Part shown: positions 10,025-18,132 of the stretch, in pieces
How the letters are laid out: each line of letters begins with the position of its first letter
Numbering within the stretch: position 1 is the first letter of the stretch
NCBI GenBank assembly: GCA_023430975.1
Contig: JAEYYB010000071.1
Coordinates: 79,234 to 143,233, forward strand
DNA: 64,000 nt
Direction: 5' to 3'
Source of the DNA: Bacillota bacterium
GTDB taxonomy: Bacteria; Bacillota; Clostridia; Acetivibrionales; DSM-2933
Notes under the pieces: model-generated
Database searches by the model: none
What the model was told of the DNA's origin: nothing
The model's input: only the letters and a program-made list of their open reading frames with translations
Program-made: the position numbers and the translations under genes

Positions 10025-10135
10025 AATATGATGGGTGTTTTTGCCGCATTTATCACCTACTACAGCTATAATTTTTCCATCCGTTTAGACCTTGATAACT
10101 TCGCAGAAATTTGAGCAATCGTTGCATTTAAAACA
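10025..10135 (-). pseudogene. Possible decayed Cys-rich coding fragment
   Basis: Read on the minus strand, this stretch gives CFKCNDCSNFCEVIKV, a stop, then TDGKIIAVVGDKCGKN in the same frame. The CxxCxxxC plus GxKC layout resembles the Cys cluster in the neighbouring dehydratase activator (CKGCTNNC...CNRC) and other FeS or zinc proteins. Stops in all surrounding frames mean nothing intact remains. It lies between two 97-bp repeats in opposite orientation. Assignment to a particular family is a guess. Confidence 0.25.
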
Positions 10136-10451
10136 TTAACTCCATAACTTGTTCGCAGCAAATCTTCAAGAACCACTTATTTCATTTAATGTAATATCAG
10201 ACCATTTATAAATCACAAATTACTCGCTTATCTACACAATCCCATTATGTCTTTTCACTTCACAATTGTCAATAGCTATAACAGGCAAATCCCTTATTTA
10301 CCAATGGCTTAAGGATATAATATTTTAATTTTTCAGAACAACCATACATATTAAACTTATTAAGTATGTCTGTATTTTATTCTATATAGAACATTTTAAT
10401 TTTGTATTTCTCTTATTTCTACCCATATTAAAATGCTCATAAGCAAGCTAT

Positions 10452-10548
10452 ATGAAAAGTGTTAATAATCTTACATTTGTCAGAGCAAATAACGAACACT
10501 TTTACGGGATTTGCGATAGACAAATGTAAAAGTTTGTTAACTTTTCAT
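10452..10548. repeat. Family 1 repeat, 97-bp diverged copy, inverted to the one at 9849
   Basis: Starts ATGAAAAGTGTTAATAATC, ends GTTAACTTTTCAT, and keeps the internal CTTACATTTG, GCAAATAACGAAC, GGGATTTGCGATAGACAAA blocks. The ends have diverged together (ATTAAAAG to ATGAAAAG, and CTTTTAAT to CTTTTCAT), so pairing of the tips is preserved. Confidence 0.8.
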
Positions 10549-10560
10549 ATATATATTTTA

Positions 10561-10609
10561 TTCTAAAAACAAAAAAGTGCTTTGTAATAAGCATACTACA
10601 AAACACTTT
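10561..10609 (-). terminator. Rho-independent terminator after lepB
   Basis: On the minus strand AAAGTGTTTTGTA and TACAAAGCACTTT pair around a short loop, followed by TTTTTTGTTTTTAG. It begins about 54 bases after the lepB stop. Confidence 0.8.
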
Positions 10610-10662
10610 CCAACATTTCCAAAATAATGTACTCCTTTAACATGGCAAACACCTGACAATTA

Positions 10663-11244
10663 TTATTCCTGATACAATGCCCCATGTTTCTTTGGTGCTC
10701 CTATGTTATCAAACGGCCAGAACCTGAATATAGCTCTTCCGCCAACTCTCGACAAATCAAAAGGTCCAAGGGTCCTGCTGTCAAGGCTTCCTCCAGGAGT
10801 GCGGTTATCACCTAAAACATAAATTTGTCCTTTTTGAACAGTCAGATTGCTATATTTTTCATTTATGTTATCGGTAAAATCACCATTGATGTAATCCTCT
10901 TTTAAAGCCTTATCATTTAGATAAACCTTTCCATCCTTAACCTCTATTTTATCTCCTTCAACACCAATTACTCTCTTTATGATAGGACTTCTGTCAACGC
11001 CATTCATATCACTGACATCAATTGTAACTATATCACCATATTTTAGCTTTCCTATCTTAGGACTAATCTTTTCAATAATAAGCTGATCTCCATCATGCAA
11101 AGTAGTCTCCATGGAAGACCCGCTGACAATTGTTCTTTGACCAACAAAAGCAACTATCAAAAAGCCAATAAGTACTGCAACTGCAATATGGACTCCCCAG
11201 TCCAGAACTTCCCTTAAAACCGGATTCTTAATACTTTTAAACGT
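10663..11244 (-). CDS. lepB: Signal peptidase I with apparent non-ATG start
   Basis: Removes signal peptides from exported proteins at the outer face of the membrane. The N-terminus is basic, followed by one membrane segment (VHIAVAVLIGFLIVAFVG), then the catalytic Ser in SGSSMETTLHDGD and the general-base Lys in PIIKRVIGVEGD. LGDNR and the late SLDSRTLG boxes are intact. The frame extends well upstream of any ATG, GTG or TTG that would keep the membrane anchor: after the in-frame stop at about 11277 there is AGGAGG, then GTT ATT ACG TTT AAA. ACG (11244) is optimally spaced, ATT (11247) less so. A TTG at 11160 would remove most of the anchor. The ACG start is therefore inferred. About 193 residues, normal for the family. 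Confidence 0.88.
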   Translation of the reverse strand, partial: TFKSIKNPVLREVLDWGVHIAVAVLIGFLIVAFVGQRTIVSGSSMETTLHDGDQLIIEKISPKIGKLKYGDIVTIDVSDMNGVDRSPIIKRVIGVEGDKIEVKDGKVYLNDKALKEDYINGDFTDNINEKYSNLTVQKGQIYVLGDNRTPGGSLDSRTLGPFDLSRVGGRAIFRFWPFDNIGAPKKHGALYQE

Positions 11245-11344
11245 AATAACCCCTCCTAAGAATATATTTTGGATTCATAATAAATTACAATTAAACTATT
11301 AGCCTCTTTTTTTCAAGTGTGGAATCCTTACAAATTATATTGTA

Positions 11345-11373
11345 ACTATAAGATATTACCACTTTATTAACAA
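11345..11373 (-). promoter_or_regulatory. Probable promoter for lepB
   Basis: On the minus strand TTGTTA, 17 bases, TATAGT, about 100 bases before the lepB ribosome binding site. The match to a vegetative promoter is fair, and AT-richness makes chance hits likely. Confidence 0.4.
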
Positions 11374-11447
11374 ATTTTGAACAATTCCAATTAATAAATA
11401 AGCTTCATAATTCATGGTGAAACAATATACAAATATTATACTACAAA

Positions 11448-11476
11448 AGAACGGGATTTTACACCCCGTCCCTTTA
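11448..11476 (-). terminator. Terminator after aspS
   Basis: On the minus strand GGGACGGGG...CCCGTTC forms a GC-rich stem followed by TTTTGTAG, about 40 bases after the aspS stop. It closes the hisS-aspS operon. Confidence 0.7.
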
Positions 11477-11514
11477 TTTATTAATATAAGCTTATACAAA
11501 TTTGTCTACAAGGT

Positions 11515-13305
11515 TTAAACACTCTGACCTTCAGTCTTTATATGAAGCTCTTTAAGCTGCTTAACCTCAACTACGTCAGGTGCATTAGTCATCAAGCACG
11601 AAGCATTTTGAACCTTAGGGAACGCAATGACATCCCTTATACTGTTCCTGCCTGTCATTATCATTATAAGTCTGTCCAATCCGTAAGCCATACCGCCGTG
11701 TGGAGGTGTACCATATTTGAAGGCCTCAAGCAGGAATCCAAACCTTGCCCAAGCTTCTTCTTCACTAAAGCCTAGAAGCTCAAACATCTTGGACTGCAGC
11801 TCCTGGCTGTGTATTCTTATGCTTCCTCCGCCTATTTCAACACCATTTAACACAATGTCATATGCTTTTGCACGCACTTTGCCAGGATCAGTCTCAAGGA
11901 AATCAATATCCTCATCCATAGGTGATGTAAACGGATGGTGCTTTGCCACATAACGTTTTTCTTCTTCATCATATTCATATAACGGAAACTCTGTAACCCA
12001 GACAAACTTATACTCATTTTTATCCAGAATATCAAGCCTTCTGGCAAGTTCCAACCTTAACTGTCCCAAAGAGTCATAAACAATATCATTCTTGTCTGCA
12101 CTAAAGCAAATCAAGTCTCCTGGCTCTGCCTCAACCCTTTCAAGAATTCCTTTTATTTCATCTTCGCTTAAGAACTTTGTTATGGCGGACTTAAGTTCAT
12201 TTTCCTCGACTACGATCCAGGCCATACCTTTTGCTTTATATATCTTTACAAATTCAACAAGGCTGTCTATTTCCCTTCTGCTGAACTTTGCCCCACAGCC
12301 TTTTGCATTTATAGCTCTGACGCTTCCGCCGTTTTTAACTGCATCTGCAAATACTTTAAAGCCACAATCAGCAACTATATCCGATACATCTTTTAATTCA
12401 AATCCAAATCTAATATCAGGCTTATCCGAGCCATACCTATCCATTGCTTCCTGGTATGGTATCCTCTGGATTGGAGTTTCAATATCAATATCCAAAGCCT
12501 CTTTGAATGCTCTCTTGATAAATCCTTCATTTACAGTGAGAACATCCTCAACATTAACAAATGACATTTCAATATCTATCTGTGTAAACTCAGGCTGCCT
12601 GTCAGCTCTTAAGTCCTCGTCCCTGAAACATTTGGCGATCTGGAAATATTTATCAAAGCCAGAAACCATCAGAAGCTGCTTAAAAAGCTGCGGCGACTGT
12701 GGAAGTGCAAAGAACTTCCCCGGATGCACCCTGCTTGGTACAAGATAATCCCTTGCACCTTCCGGTGTGCTCTTTGTAAGTATGGGAGTTTCAACTTCCA
12801 GGAATCCGTTTTCATCATAATAGTCACGTGCAATTTTAGCAACCTTGTGTCTTAAAATAAAATTCCTCTGCATGTCAGGCCTTCTTAAATCTATGTATCT
12901 ATGCTTCAGCCTGACTGATTCATTAACATCTGAGTCTTCCTCTATATAGATTGGAGGCGTTTCAGACTTACTTAAAACCCTGAGCTCGGAAACCATAATC
13001 TCAATTTCTCCTGTTGGAATCTTGGGATTCACTGTTTCAGGATTCCTTTTTACAACCTCACCTATTGCGGCAAGAACATATTCACTTCTTATTGTCTCTG
13101 CTTTTTTGAATACTTCTTCACTGATGGCACTATTGAACACTATCTGCAATATTCCGCTTCTATCTCTTAAATCGACAAATATTACGCCGCCTAAGTCTCT
13201 TCTTTTATGAGCCCAGCCCATAACCGTAACTTTTTCTCCCACATTGCTTAAGCCCAGCTCACTGCACATATGTGATCTTTTTAAGCCATAAATTGATTCT
13301 CCCAT
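11515..13305 (-). CDS. aspS: Aspartyl-tRNA synthetase
   Basis: Charges tRNA(Asp) with aspartate. At 596 residues it has the full bacterial layout: an N-terminal OB-fold anticodon-binding domain (residues about 15-110), class II motif 2 in FRDEDLRADRQPEFTQ (about 217-232), a GAD insertion domain in the middle, and motif 3 in GMAYGLDRLIMI near the C-terminus. AGGAGG sits inside the end of hisS, and only three bases separate the hisS stop from this ATG, so the two are co-transcribed and probably translationally coupled. The T-box upstream of hisS should therefore control both enzymes. Whether it is Asp-specific or also charges tRNA(Asn) cannot be read here. Confidence 0.97.
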   Translation of the reverse strand: MGESIYGLKRSHMCSELGLSNVGEKVTVMGWAHKRRDLGGVIFVDLRDRSGILQIVFNSAISEEVFKKAETIRSEYVLAAIGEVVKRNPETVNPKIPTGEIEIMVSELRVLSKSETPPIYIEEDSDVNESVRLKHRYIDLRRPDMQRNFILRHKVAKIARDYYDENGFLEVETPILTKSTPEGARDYLVPSRVHPGKFFALPQSPQLFKQLLMVSGFDKYFQIAKCFRDEDLRADRQPEFTQIDIEMSFVNVEDVLTVNEGFIKRAFKEALDIDIETPIQRIPYQEAMDRYGSDKPDIRFGFELKDVSDIVADCGFKVFADAVKNGGSVRAINAKGCGAKFSRREIDSLVEFVKIYKAKGMAWIVVEENELKSAITKFLSEDEIKGILERVEAEPGDLICFSADKNDIVYDSLGQLRLELARRLDILDKNEYKFVWVTEFPLYEYDEEEKRYVAKHHPFTSPMDEDIDFLETDPGKVRAKAYDIVLNGVEIGGGSIRIHSQELQSKMFELLGFSEEEAWARFGFLLEAFKYGTPPHGGMAYGLDRLIMIMTGRNSIRDVIAFPKVQNASCLMTNAPDVVEVKQLKELHIKTEGQSV

Positions 13306-13308
13306 AAA

Positions 13309-14568
13309 TTACCTCCTATTAATAATTTCCTCGTGTATATTATCTAAAGCAATCTCTACCTGTTCACCGCTTTTCATGTTTTTCAAAACCGCTCTGTTAT
13401 TTTTCACCTCATCATCACCTAAGACAACAGTATATTTTGCCCCAAGTTTATCTGCATATTTCATTTGAGCCTTCAAACTTTTTTGAAGAAGGTCTTTTTC
13501 TGCAGGTATTTGTCTTTTTCTTAAATCATAAACCAGCTTCTCTGCGTAAGTATCAGCTGTTTCACCTATTGTTGCTATATATATTTCAATTTCCTTCTGT
13601 GTCGGAATAGATACACCCTGGCTCTCCATTTCCATTAATAGCCTTTCAATACCAATAGCAAATCCAACAGCCGGAGTAGACGGACCTCCGCAAGCTTCAA
13701 CCAACCCATCATATCTTCCGCCGCCACAGATGGTCCCCTGGGTACCAACATTTTCAGAAATGAATTCAAACACTGTTTTGGTGTAGTAATCAAGACCCCT
13801 GACTATGTTCTTATCAACATTGTAAACGATCCCTAAATTATCCAGGCCTTTTTTAAGTCCTTCAAAGTGCGTACTACATTCTTCACACAGGTTATCAAGT
13901 ATAGCCGGTGCACCGGCAGTGATGGTTTTACATTTTTCCTCTTTACAGTCAATAATCCTTAAAGGATTTCTTTCAAACCTGTTATTGCATAATCCACACA
14001 AATTATCAAGTGATGGTCTGAAATAATCCATAAGCTTATTATTATACTCTTTTCTACAAACAGGACAGCCAATACTGTTTATATTAAGTCCTACATCCTT
14101 CAGACCCAAGCTGTCAAAAAGCTGCTTTATAAGGCTTACAATTTCCACATCTATGGATGGTCCCTTTGAACCGAAAGTCTCCACGCCAAATTGATGAAAT
14201 TCCCTGTATCTTCCTTTAGCCATTTTTTCATATCTGTACGCAGAAATATTATAATAAAGCTTTACAGGCTGTGGCAGAGATGACATACCGTTCTCGATGT
14301 AGCTTCTAACTACGCCTGCAGTGCCTTCAGGCCTTAATGATATACTCCTGTTTCCCTTATCCAAAAAGGTGTACATTTCCTTCTGAACAATGTCCGTTGT
14401 ATCTCCCACACCCCTTTGAAAAAGCTCAGTATGCTCAAATACAGGTGTTCTTATTTCCTTATACCCAAAATTAGCACATACTTTGGCAATCTGACTCTCA
14501 ACATACTGCCATTTGTAGCTCTCTATAGGCAAAATATCCTTTGTTCCCTTTGGCGTTTGTGTTAACAT
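13309..14568 (-). CDS. hisS: Histidyl-tRNA synthetase
   Basis: Charges tRNA(His). The start is MLTQTPKGTKDILP at 14568, because GGGAGG precedes it by the right distance and this matches family N-termini. An in-frame extension upstream falls in repeat DNA. The 419 residues include motif 2 (YRYEKMAKGRYREFHQFG), the histidine-specific GLDYYTKTVFEF, motif 3 (AVGFAIGIERL) and a C-terminal anticodon-binding domain. Zinc-like Cys pairs occur in the middle insertion (CPVC, CGLC, CEEC). First gene of the hisS-aspS operon; its leader carries a T-box, with about 230 bases of repeat DNA between the leader terminator and the start codon. Confidence 0.97.
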   Translation of the reverse strand: MLTQTPKGTKDILPIESYKWQYVESQIAKVCANFGYKEIRTPVFEHTELFQRGVGDTTDIVQKEMYTFLDKGNRSISLRPEGTAGVVRSYIENGMSSLPQPVKLYYNISAYRYEKMAKGRYREFHQFGVETFGSKGPSIDVEIVSLIKQLFDSLGLKDVGLNINSIGCPVCRKEYNNKLMDYFRPSLDNLCGLCNNRFERNPLRIIDCKEEKCKTITAGAPAILDNLCEECSTHFEGLKKGLDNLGIVYNVDKNIVRGLDYYTKTVFEFISENVGTQGTICGGGRYDGLVEACGGPSTPAVGFAIGIERLLMEMESQGVSIPTQKEIEIYIATIGETADTYAEKLVYDLRKRQIPAEKDLLQKSLKAQMKYADKLGAKYTVVLGDDEVKNNRAVLKNMKSGEQVEIALDNIHEEIINRR

Positions 14569-14609
14569 GGCTTCCTCCCGACTAATCACTTTAATTTCCT
14601 TTTGTAGAT

Positions 14610-14801
14610 ATACCAAAATCACAAAGTGATTTTGCAACCTTGATTGTTGTCATAAAAAATTGCGGTGTAGGAATGACCAAAATATAACTTCCGCTATAAA
14701 TTTCGCTAACATGTTGACTTAATTCGTCAACACACGCGTAGAAATCGGAAGTAATATTTTAATCATTCCTTAAGCATACACTACAATTTCCTAGACATAA
14801 A
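14610..14801. repeat. Family 4 repeat interrupted by a family 2 element
   Basis: The outer part reads TTGCAACCTTGATTGTTGTC, then AAATTGCGGTGTA, and resumes at TACACTACAATTTCCTAGACA, so the two halves of a palindrome are separated. Similar uninterrupted versions occur at 31027 and 48123. The interrupting block is listed separately at 14669-14770. The whole arrangement lies in the transcribed leader of hisS. Confidence 0.6.
14669..14770. repeat. Family 2 palindromic element (AGGAATGA ends)
   Basis: Ends are AGGAATGA and TCATTCCT; inside these lie ACTTCCG and CGGAAGT, and the centre contains GTTGACTTAATTCGTCAAC plus ACACGCG. Related cores occur at 61585-61646, 32770-32864 and, as half copies, at 55749 and 58175. 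Confidence 0.7.
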
Positions 14802-14836
14802 TAAAACCTCCAATCCCTGGCAAGGGACGAGAGGTT
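14797..14836 (-). terminator. T-box leader terminator
   Basis: On the minus strand AACCTC and GAGGTT enclose a second stem (TCCCTTGCCAGGGA) and are followed by TTTTATTTAT. This is the terminator alternative to the T-box antiterminator. Read-through is needed for hisS-aspS expression. Confidence 0.85.
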
Positions 14837-15050
14837 ATTTCCCGCGGTACCACCCTAATAAGCTTTATAGGCTCGCTTTAGCTCATTTAACGCTGAGGCA
14901 GGCGGATCTGCCTAATCAATTTCAGCAGACCGACTCCAGGGTGTTCGTTCACTATGCTTTTCCTAAAAGCACTTACAGTCACGGTGCTTTCTCCCTTAAG
15001 GCAGTGTATAGCTACTTTTCCCTTTCACTGTCGTTCATAATTCATAGATA
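14837..15050 (-). promoter_or_regulatory. T-box leader controlling hisS-aspS
   Basis: The minus-strand RNA holds the signature AGGGTGGTACCGCG (14843-14856), which pairs with the acceptor end of uncharged tRNA, and a long stem I region starting near GACAGTGAAAGGGAAAAG. A plausible specifier is CAC (His) at 14943-14941, within GAACGAACACCC. AAC overlaps it, so the assignment rests mainly on hisS being the first downstream gene. Uncharged tRNA binding would favour the antiterminator and raise synthetase expression. Confidence 0.92.
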
Positions 15051-15058
15051 TATAGTAT

Positions 15059-15087
15059 ATTTTAATTATGCATATAAATATTGTCAA
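15059..15087 (-). promoter_or_regulatory. Promoter for the T-box/hisS-aspS transcript
   Basis: On the minus strand TTGACA, 17 bases, TAAAAT. The start point would fall near 15050, immediately before the T-box stem I, so position and match agree. Confidence 0.75.
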
Positions 15088-15132
15088 CCTCTTATTTTAA
15101 TTTAGTCTTTGCTTAAGCTAATTTTGATCTAT

Positions 15133-15272
15133 ATTAAAAGTGATAAATCTATTACATTTGTCTTAAGCAAATCTATTAAAATCAGTTAATCTTGCTATTT
15201 GTCTATCACAAAATAACGTTAAACCGTTCGTTATTTTGCTCCGTCAAATGTAAGATTATTAACACTTTTAAT
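15133..15272. repeat. Family 1 composite repeat, 140-bp deletion form
   Basis: Starts as a family 1 copy (ATTAAAAGTGATAAATC...CTTAAGCAAATCT), switches to the variant seen inside the copy at 31110 (ATTAAAATCAGTTAATC...AACGTTAAACCGTTCG), then ends as family 1 (CAAATGTAAGATTATTAACACTTTTAAT). The length equals the 197-bp composite at 31110 after one recombination between its two CGTTCGTTATTTGCT-like segments. Confidence 0.8.
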
Positions 15273-15318
15273 GTAATTGCATTAATAATATACATCTGTA
15301 TAACGAGTGATCAATCTT

Positions 15319-16878
15319 TCACATCATAGCCTCTTTTCTTGCTACCATTTCATCAATCCTTAGTATATACTCATCAACACTTTTAACATTAAAAACACGT
15401 TCAATCCTGTTTTCTTCCGGATACACCATTTTTGTTACCGCACCTGCTCCCATAGCTATAATAGGCTGCTTTTCCTCCATAATCTGAATATTATAAATGC
15501 TCTCGTTGCCCTCAGTGCAATACCCTATATTTTCCATATTACCCAGTATATTTTTCTGCCTGTATAAGTAATAAGGCTTCATTCCCATCCTATAGGCATA
15601 TCCTGCCGCTGCACCAACCATTTCTTCTATTTCACTGCTGCTGATATCGGTATGGCTAGTTTTATCATCAATCAGCCTTGAGCCCCGTTTAATAGATAGT
15701 GTATGGACTGTAAGACTATCAGGGCAGAGCTTAATTATCCTCTCAAGGCTTTTATTAAACATTTGGGCTGTTTCACCGGGAAGTCCGGCTATAATGTCCA
15801 TGTTTATATTATCAAACCCTATCTCCCTGGCCTTCCCAAATGCCCACTCTATATCTCCGGCTGTATGGTTCCTTCCGATAGCCTTCAATACCTCATCATT
15901 CATTGATTGGGGATTTATGCTTATTCTATCCACTCGGCTAGCCTTAATTATCCTTAGCTTATCAATATTCAACGAGTCAGGACGCCCAGCTTCCAGTGTA
16001 AATTCCTCAAGGTTGCCAGTATCAAAAGTACTTCCGACAAAACTTAGAAGCCTACTTAAACTATCCTCATCTATTGATGTAGGAGTACCTCCTCCTATAT
16101 AAATACTTTGAACATTCCATCCATTTCTATTAATGATGGATGCTGTCTTTTCCATCTCAACCATCAATGCATCCATATATTTTTTTACAATATCCGATGA
16201 TGAAGCTATAGGGTTTGATGTAAATGAACAGTATAGACACCTTGTGGTGCAAAAAGGTATACCGATATAAATACTGACTGAATTTGGGGATGCCAAATCA
16301 AGTATTTCTTTTTCCTTTTTTGCTACATTCAAAAGCACCTCTGCCTTATCCTCTTTTACCATATAGTAGCCTTTAAGGCTATCTGATATTGAATCCTCAG
16401 TACAGCTCATTTCAAGCATTTCATGGACTATTTTTGCCGGTCTAATTCCTGTCAGTATTCCCCATGGCATTGATTTTCCTGTCAGAAATTTAAATGCCAA
16501 ATATAATTGTCGTTTAAGCTCCATCTTTATTTTCTTTTTATGAAAATGTTTTTTTATAGGGCTATCATACATAAATCCAATATCATCTCTACTGCACATA
16601 TCCCTAGGAGTTGAAACAGATCCAAAATTATTATCTGAATTATATATATTTATACCGTCACACCACAATTCAATATATATTTTGCCATCATCCAAACCAT
16701 TTTCGTTGTCCTCTGACAGGCTCCCGTCAGCCCTAGATATCCTTATAAGCACAAAAATCCCCTTTAAATCAGCAGGGAATTCATCAACATAGGCTATATC
16801 CTCATTATAAAAGAACAACTTAGTAACATCTTCAACCTGATACTTAAAGTCATGTCCTGTAAGCTTCACACAAATCAT
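15319..16878 (-). CDS. hemZ: Coproporphyrinogen dehydrogenase HemZ (radical SAM)
   Basis: Oxygen-independent coproporphyrinogen III oxidase-like enzyme of the HemZ branch; oxidises side chains on the way to haem-type tetrapyrroles. The radical SAM cluster motif is CTTRCLYC (near residue 215), followed by YIGGGTPTS and the usual HemN/HemZ blocks such as SINPQSMND and MDIIAGLPGE. About 519 residues, the usual HemZ length, with the extra N-terminal domain that distinguishes HemZ from HemN. ATG 16878 follows GGAGATAAAA. It is the last gene after recJ, relA, dtd and the hydrolase, but a 130-base gap with tandem 10-mers separates it from them. Real coproporphyrinogen activity of some HemZ proteins is unproven. 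Confidence 0.9.
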   Translation of the reverse strand: MICVKLTGHDFKYQVEDVTKLFFYNEDIAYVDEFPADLKGIFVLIRISRADGSLSEDNENGLDDGKIYIELWCDGINIYNSDNNFGSVSTPRDMCSRDDIGFMYDSPIKKHFHKKKIKMELKRQLYLAFKFLTGKSMPWGILTGIRPAKIVHEMLEMSCTEDSISDSLKGYYMVKEDKAEVLLNVAKKEKEILDLASPNSVSIYIGIPFCTTRCLYCSFTSNPIASSSDIVKKYMDALMVEMEKTASIINRNGWNVQSIYIGGGTPTSIDEDSLSRLLSFVGSTFDTGNLEEFTLEAGRPDSLNIDKLRIIKASRVDRISINPQSMNDEVLKAIGRNHTAGDIEWAFGKAREIGFDNINMDIIAGLPGETAQMFNKSLERIIKLCPDSLTVHTLSIKRGSRLIDDKTSHTDISSSEIEEMVGAAAGYAYRMGMKPYYLYRQKNILGNMENIGYCTEGNESIYNIQIMEEKQPIIAMGAGAVTKMVYPEENRIERVFNVKSVDEYILRIDEMVARKEAMM

Positions 16879-16937
16879 TTTTATCTCCAAAGAAGTCTAA
16901 ATAAATTTATTAACCCATAAACATTTTTTATTAACCA

Positions 16938-16987
16938 AGTATTAATTAGCATTAATTAGTATTAATTGGTAATAATCAGTATCAATT
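16938..16987. repeat. Five tandem 10-base units
   Basis: Units read AGTATTAATT, AGCATTAATT, AGTATTAATT, GGTAATAATC, AGTATCAATT. They lie between the hydrolase gene and hemZ, just before a fragment of a family 1 end (ATTAAAAGTGATA). Confidence 0.75.
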
Positions 16988-17012
16988 ATATTAAAAGTGA
17001 TATGATTTTCTA

Positions 17013-17630
17013 TCACATATCTTTAACTATATTATTTCTTTTTTCAAAACCTATGGTAGAAGCTTCATTGTGGCCTGGATATACCTGAATCTCATCCGGA
17101 AGTTTCAATAGTTTGTTTTTTATAGACTTAATTATATTATCTCTGCTTCCCCCAGGCAAATCGGTTCTTCCTGTTGCATACTTAAAAAGTGTATCCCCTG
17201 TAAAAAGAATATTACCAACTTTTATGCACATTCCTCCAGGTGTATGACCCGGCGTGTGTACTATTTCCAAATTGGTATCCGAAAGCTTTAAAACATCTCC
17301 GTCCTTAACTTTAATATCAGGTATTCCAAATACACTTCCTGAACCGAATATTAATGAGCAGTTAAAAACAGGATTGGTTAAAAAATCAGCATCCTCCTCA
17401 TGTATAACTACACTGCCGCCCACAACTTTTTTAAGATCATCAATATGGCATATATGATCTATATGACCATGAGTCAACACGATATATTTTATTTTCAGCT
17501 TATGTTCATCCACTCTCTTAATTACATAGGATGGATCAACGCCTGCATCAATTATTACGCCTTCTCCGTTTATCCCTAAAATGTAACAATTCGATTCAAA
17601 CATGCCATTTGGCAAACATTCTAAAATCAT
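17013..17630 (-). CDS. MBL-fold hydrolase (glyoxalase II-like)
   Basis: A 205-residue metallo-beta-lactamase-fold protein with metal ligands in THGHIDHICH (about 61-70), a later His in PGHTPGG, Asp in TGDTLF and a final His in YPGHNEAST. This is the short bacterial group often annotated as hydroxyacylglutathione hydrolase or thioesterase; the real substrate is unknown and glutathione is not expected in most Clostridia. MILECLPNGMFESN is the chosen start, with GGGAG eight bases upstream; it begins one base before the dtd stop codon ends, so the two are tightly coupled. Confidence 0.88.
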   Translation of the reverse strand: MILECLPNGMFESNCYILGINGEGVIIDAGVDPSYVIKRVDEHKLKIKYIVLTHGHIDHICHIDDLKKVVGGSVVIHEEDADFLTNPVFNCSLIFGSGSVFGIPDIKVKDGDVLKLSDTNLEIVHTPGHTPGGMCIKVGNILFTGDTLFKYATGRTDLPGGSRDNIIKSIKNKLLKLPDEIQVYPGHNEASTIGFEKRNNIVKDM

Positions 17631-17631
17631 A

Positions 17632-18081
17632 TTAAAACTCCCTTTTGCTATCAATTAGTAGTGTAACAGGACCGTCATTTATCAGTTCTACATCCATCAT
17701 AGCCTGAAACTTCCCCGTTTCTACTTTTATTCCGCAACTCTTGCAATATTCTACAAATCTTTCATAGAGCATTTCTGCATCTTTAGGCCTGGCTGCCTTA
17801 TCAAAACTGGGTCTTTTGCCCTTCCTGCAGTCACCATACAGGGTGAACTGGGAAACTATAAGAAGCTCTCCCTTTTGATCTAAAAGGGATTCGTTCATCT
17901 TTTCATTGGAGTCCTCAAAAATCCTTAAATTTATTATTTTATCTGCAAGATACTGAATATCCTTTTCATCATCTTCATTTCCAATCCCCAAAAAGACCAG
18001 AAGACCTTTGTCAATTTTACCTATCAACTCACCATCAACTGTAACACTGGCCTTTTTAACTCTCTGCACAACCCCTCTCAT
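17632..18081 (-). CDS. dtd: D-aminoacyl-tRNA deacylase
   Basis: Hydrolyses D-amino acids (and glycine mischarged on tRNA(Ala)) from tRNA, a proofreading step in translation. The 149-residue protein starts with the family signature MRGVVQRVKKASV, has the SQFTLYGDCRKGKRP active-site loop near residue 78 and ends with the NDGPVTLLID Gly-Pro motif. It sits between relA and the MBL hydrolase in a conserved Firmicutes order. No anomalies. Confidence 0.95.
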   Translation of the reverse strand: MRGVVQRVKKASVTVDGELIGKIDKGLLVFLGIGNEDDEKDIQYLADKIINLRIFEDSNEKMNESLLDQKGELLIVSQFTLYGDCRKGKRPSFDKAARPKDAEMLYERFVEYCKSCGIKVETGKFQAMMDVELINDGPVTLLIDSKREF

Positions 18082-18132
18082 GTCCTTTTCTCCGTTCCTT
18101 CCTCATAAAGTGATCTCTAAAAATCTCCCTAA

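Noticed and set aside
10025..10135. ParA-like P-loop in the fragment GKIIAVVGDKCGKN
   Set aside because: The spacing does not fit a Walker A motif and no further ATPase motif follows; a Cys-rich remnant fits better.
12092..12748. Plus-strand frame of 218 codons
   Set aside because: Antisense shadow of aspS; composition is Ser/Leu-rich and no start signal is present.
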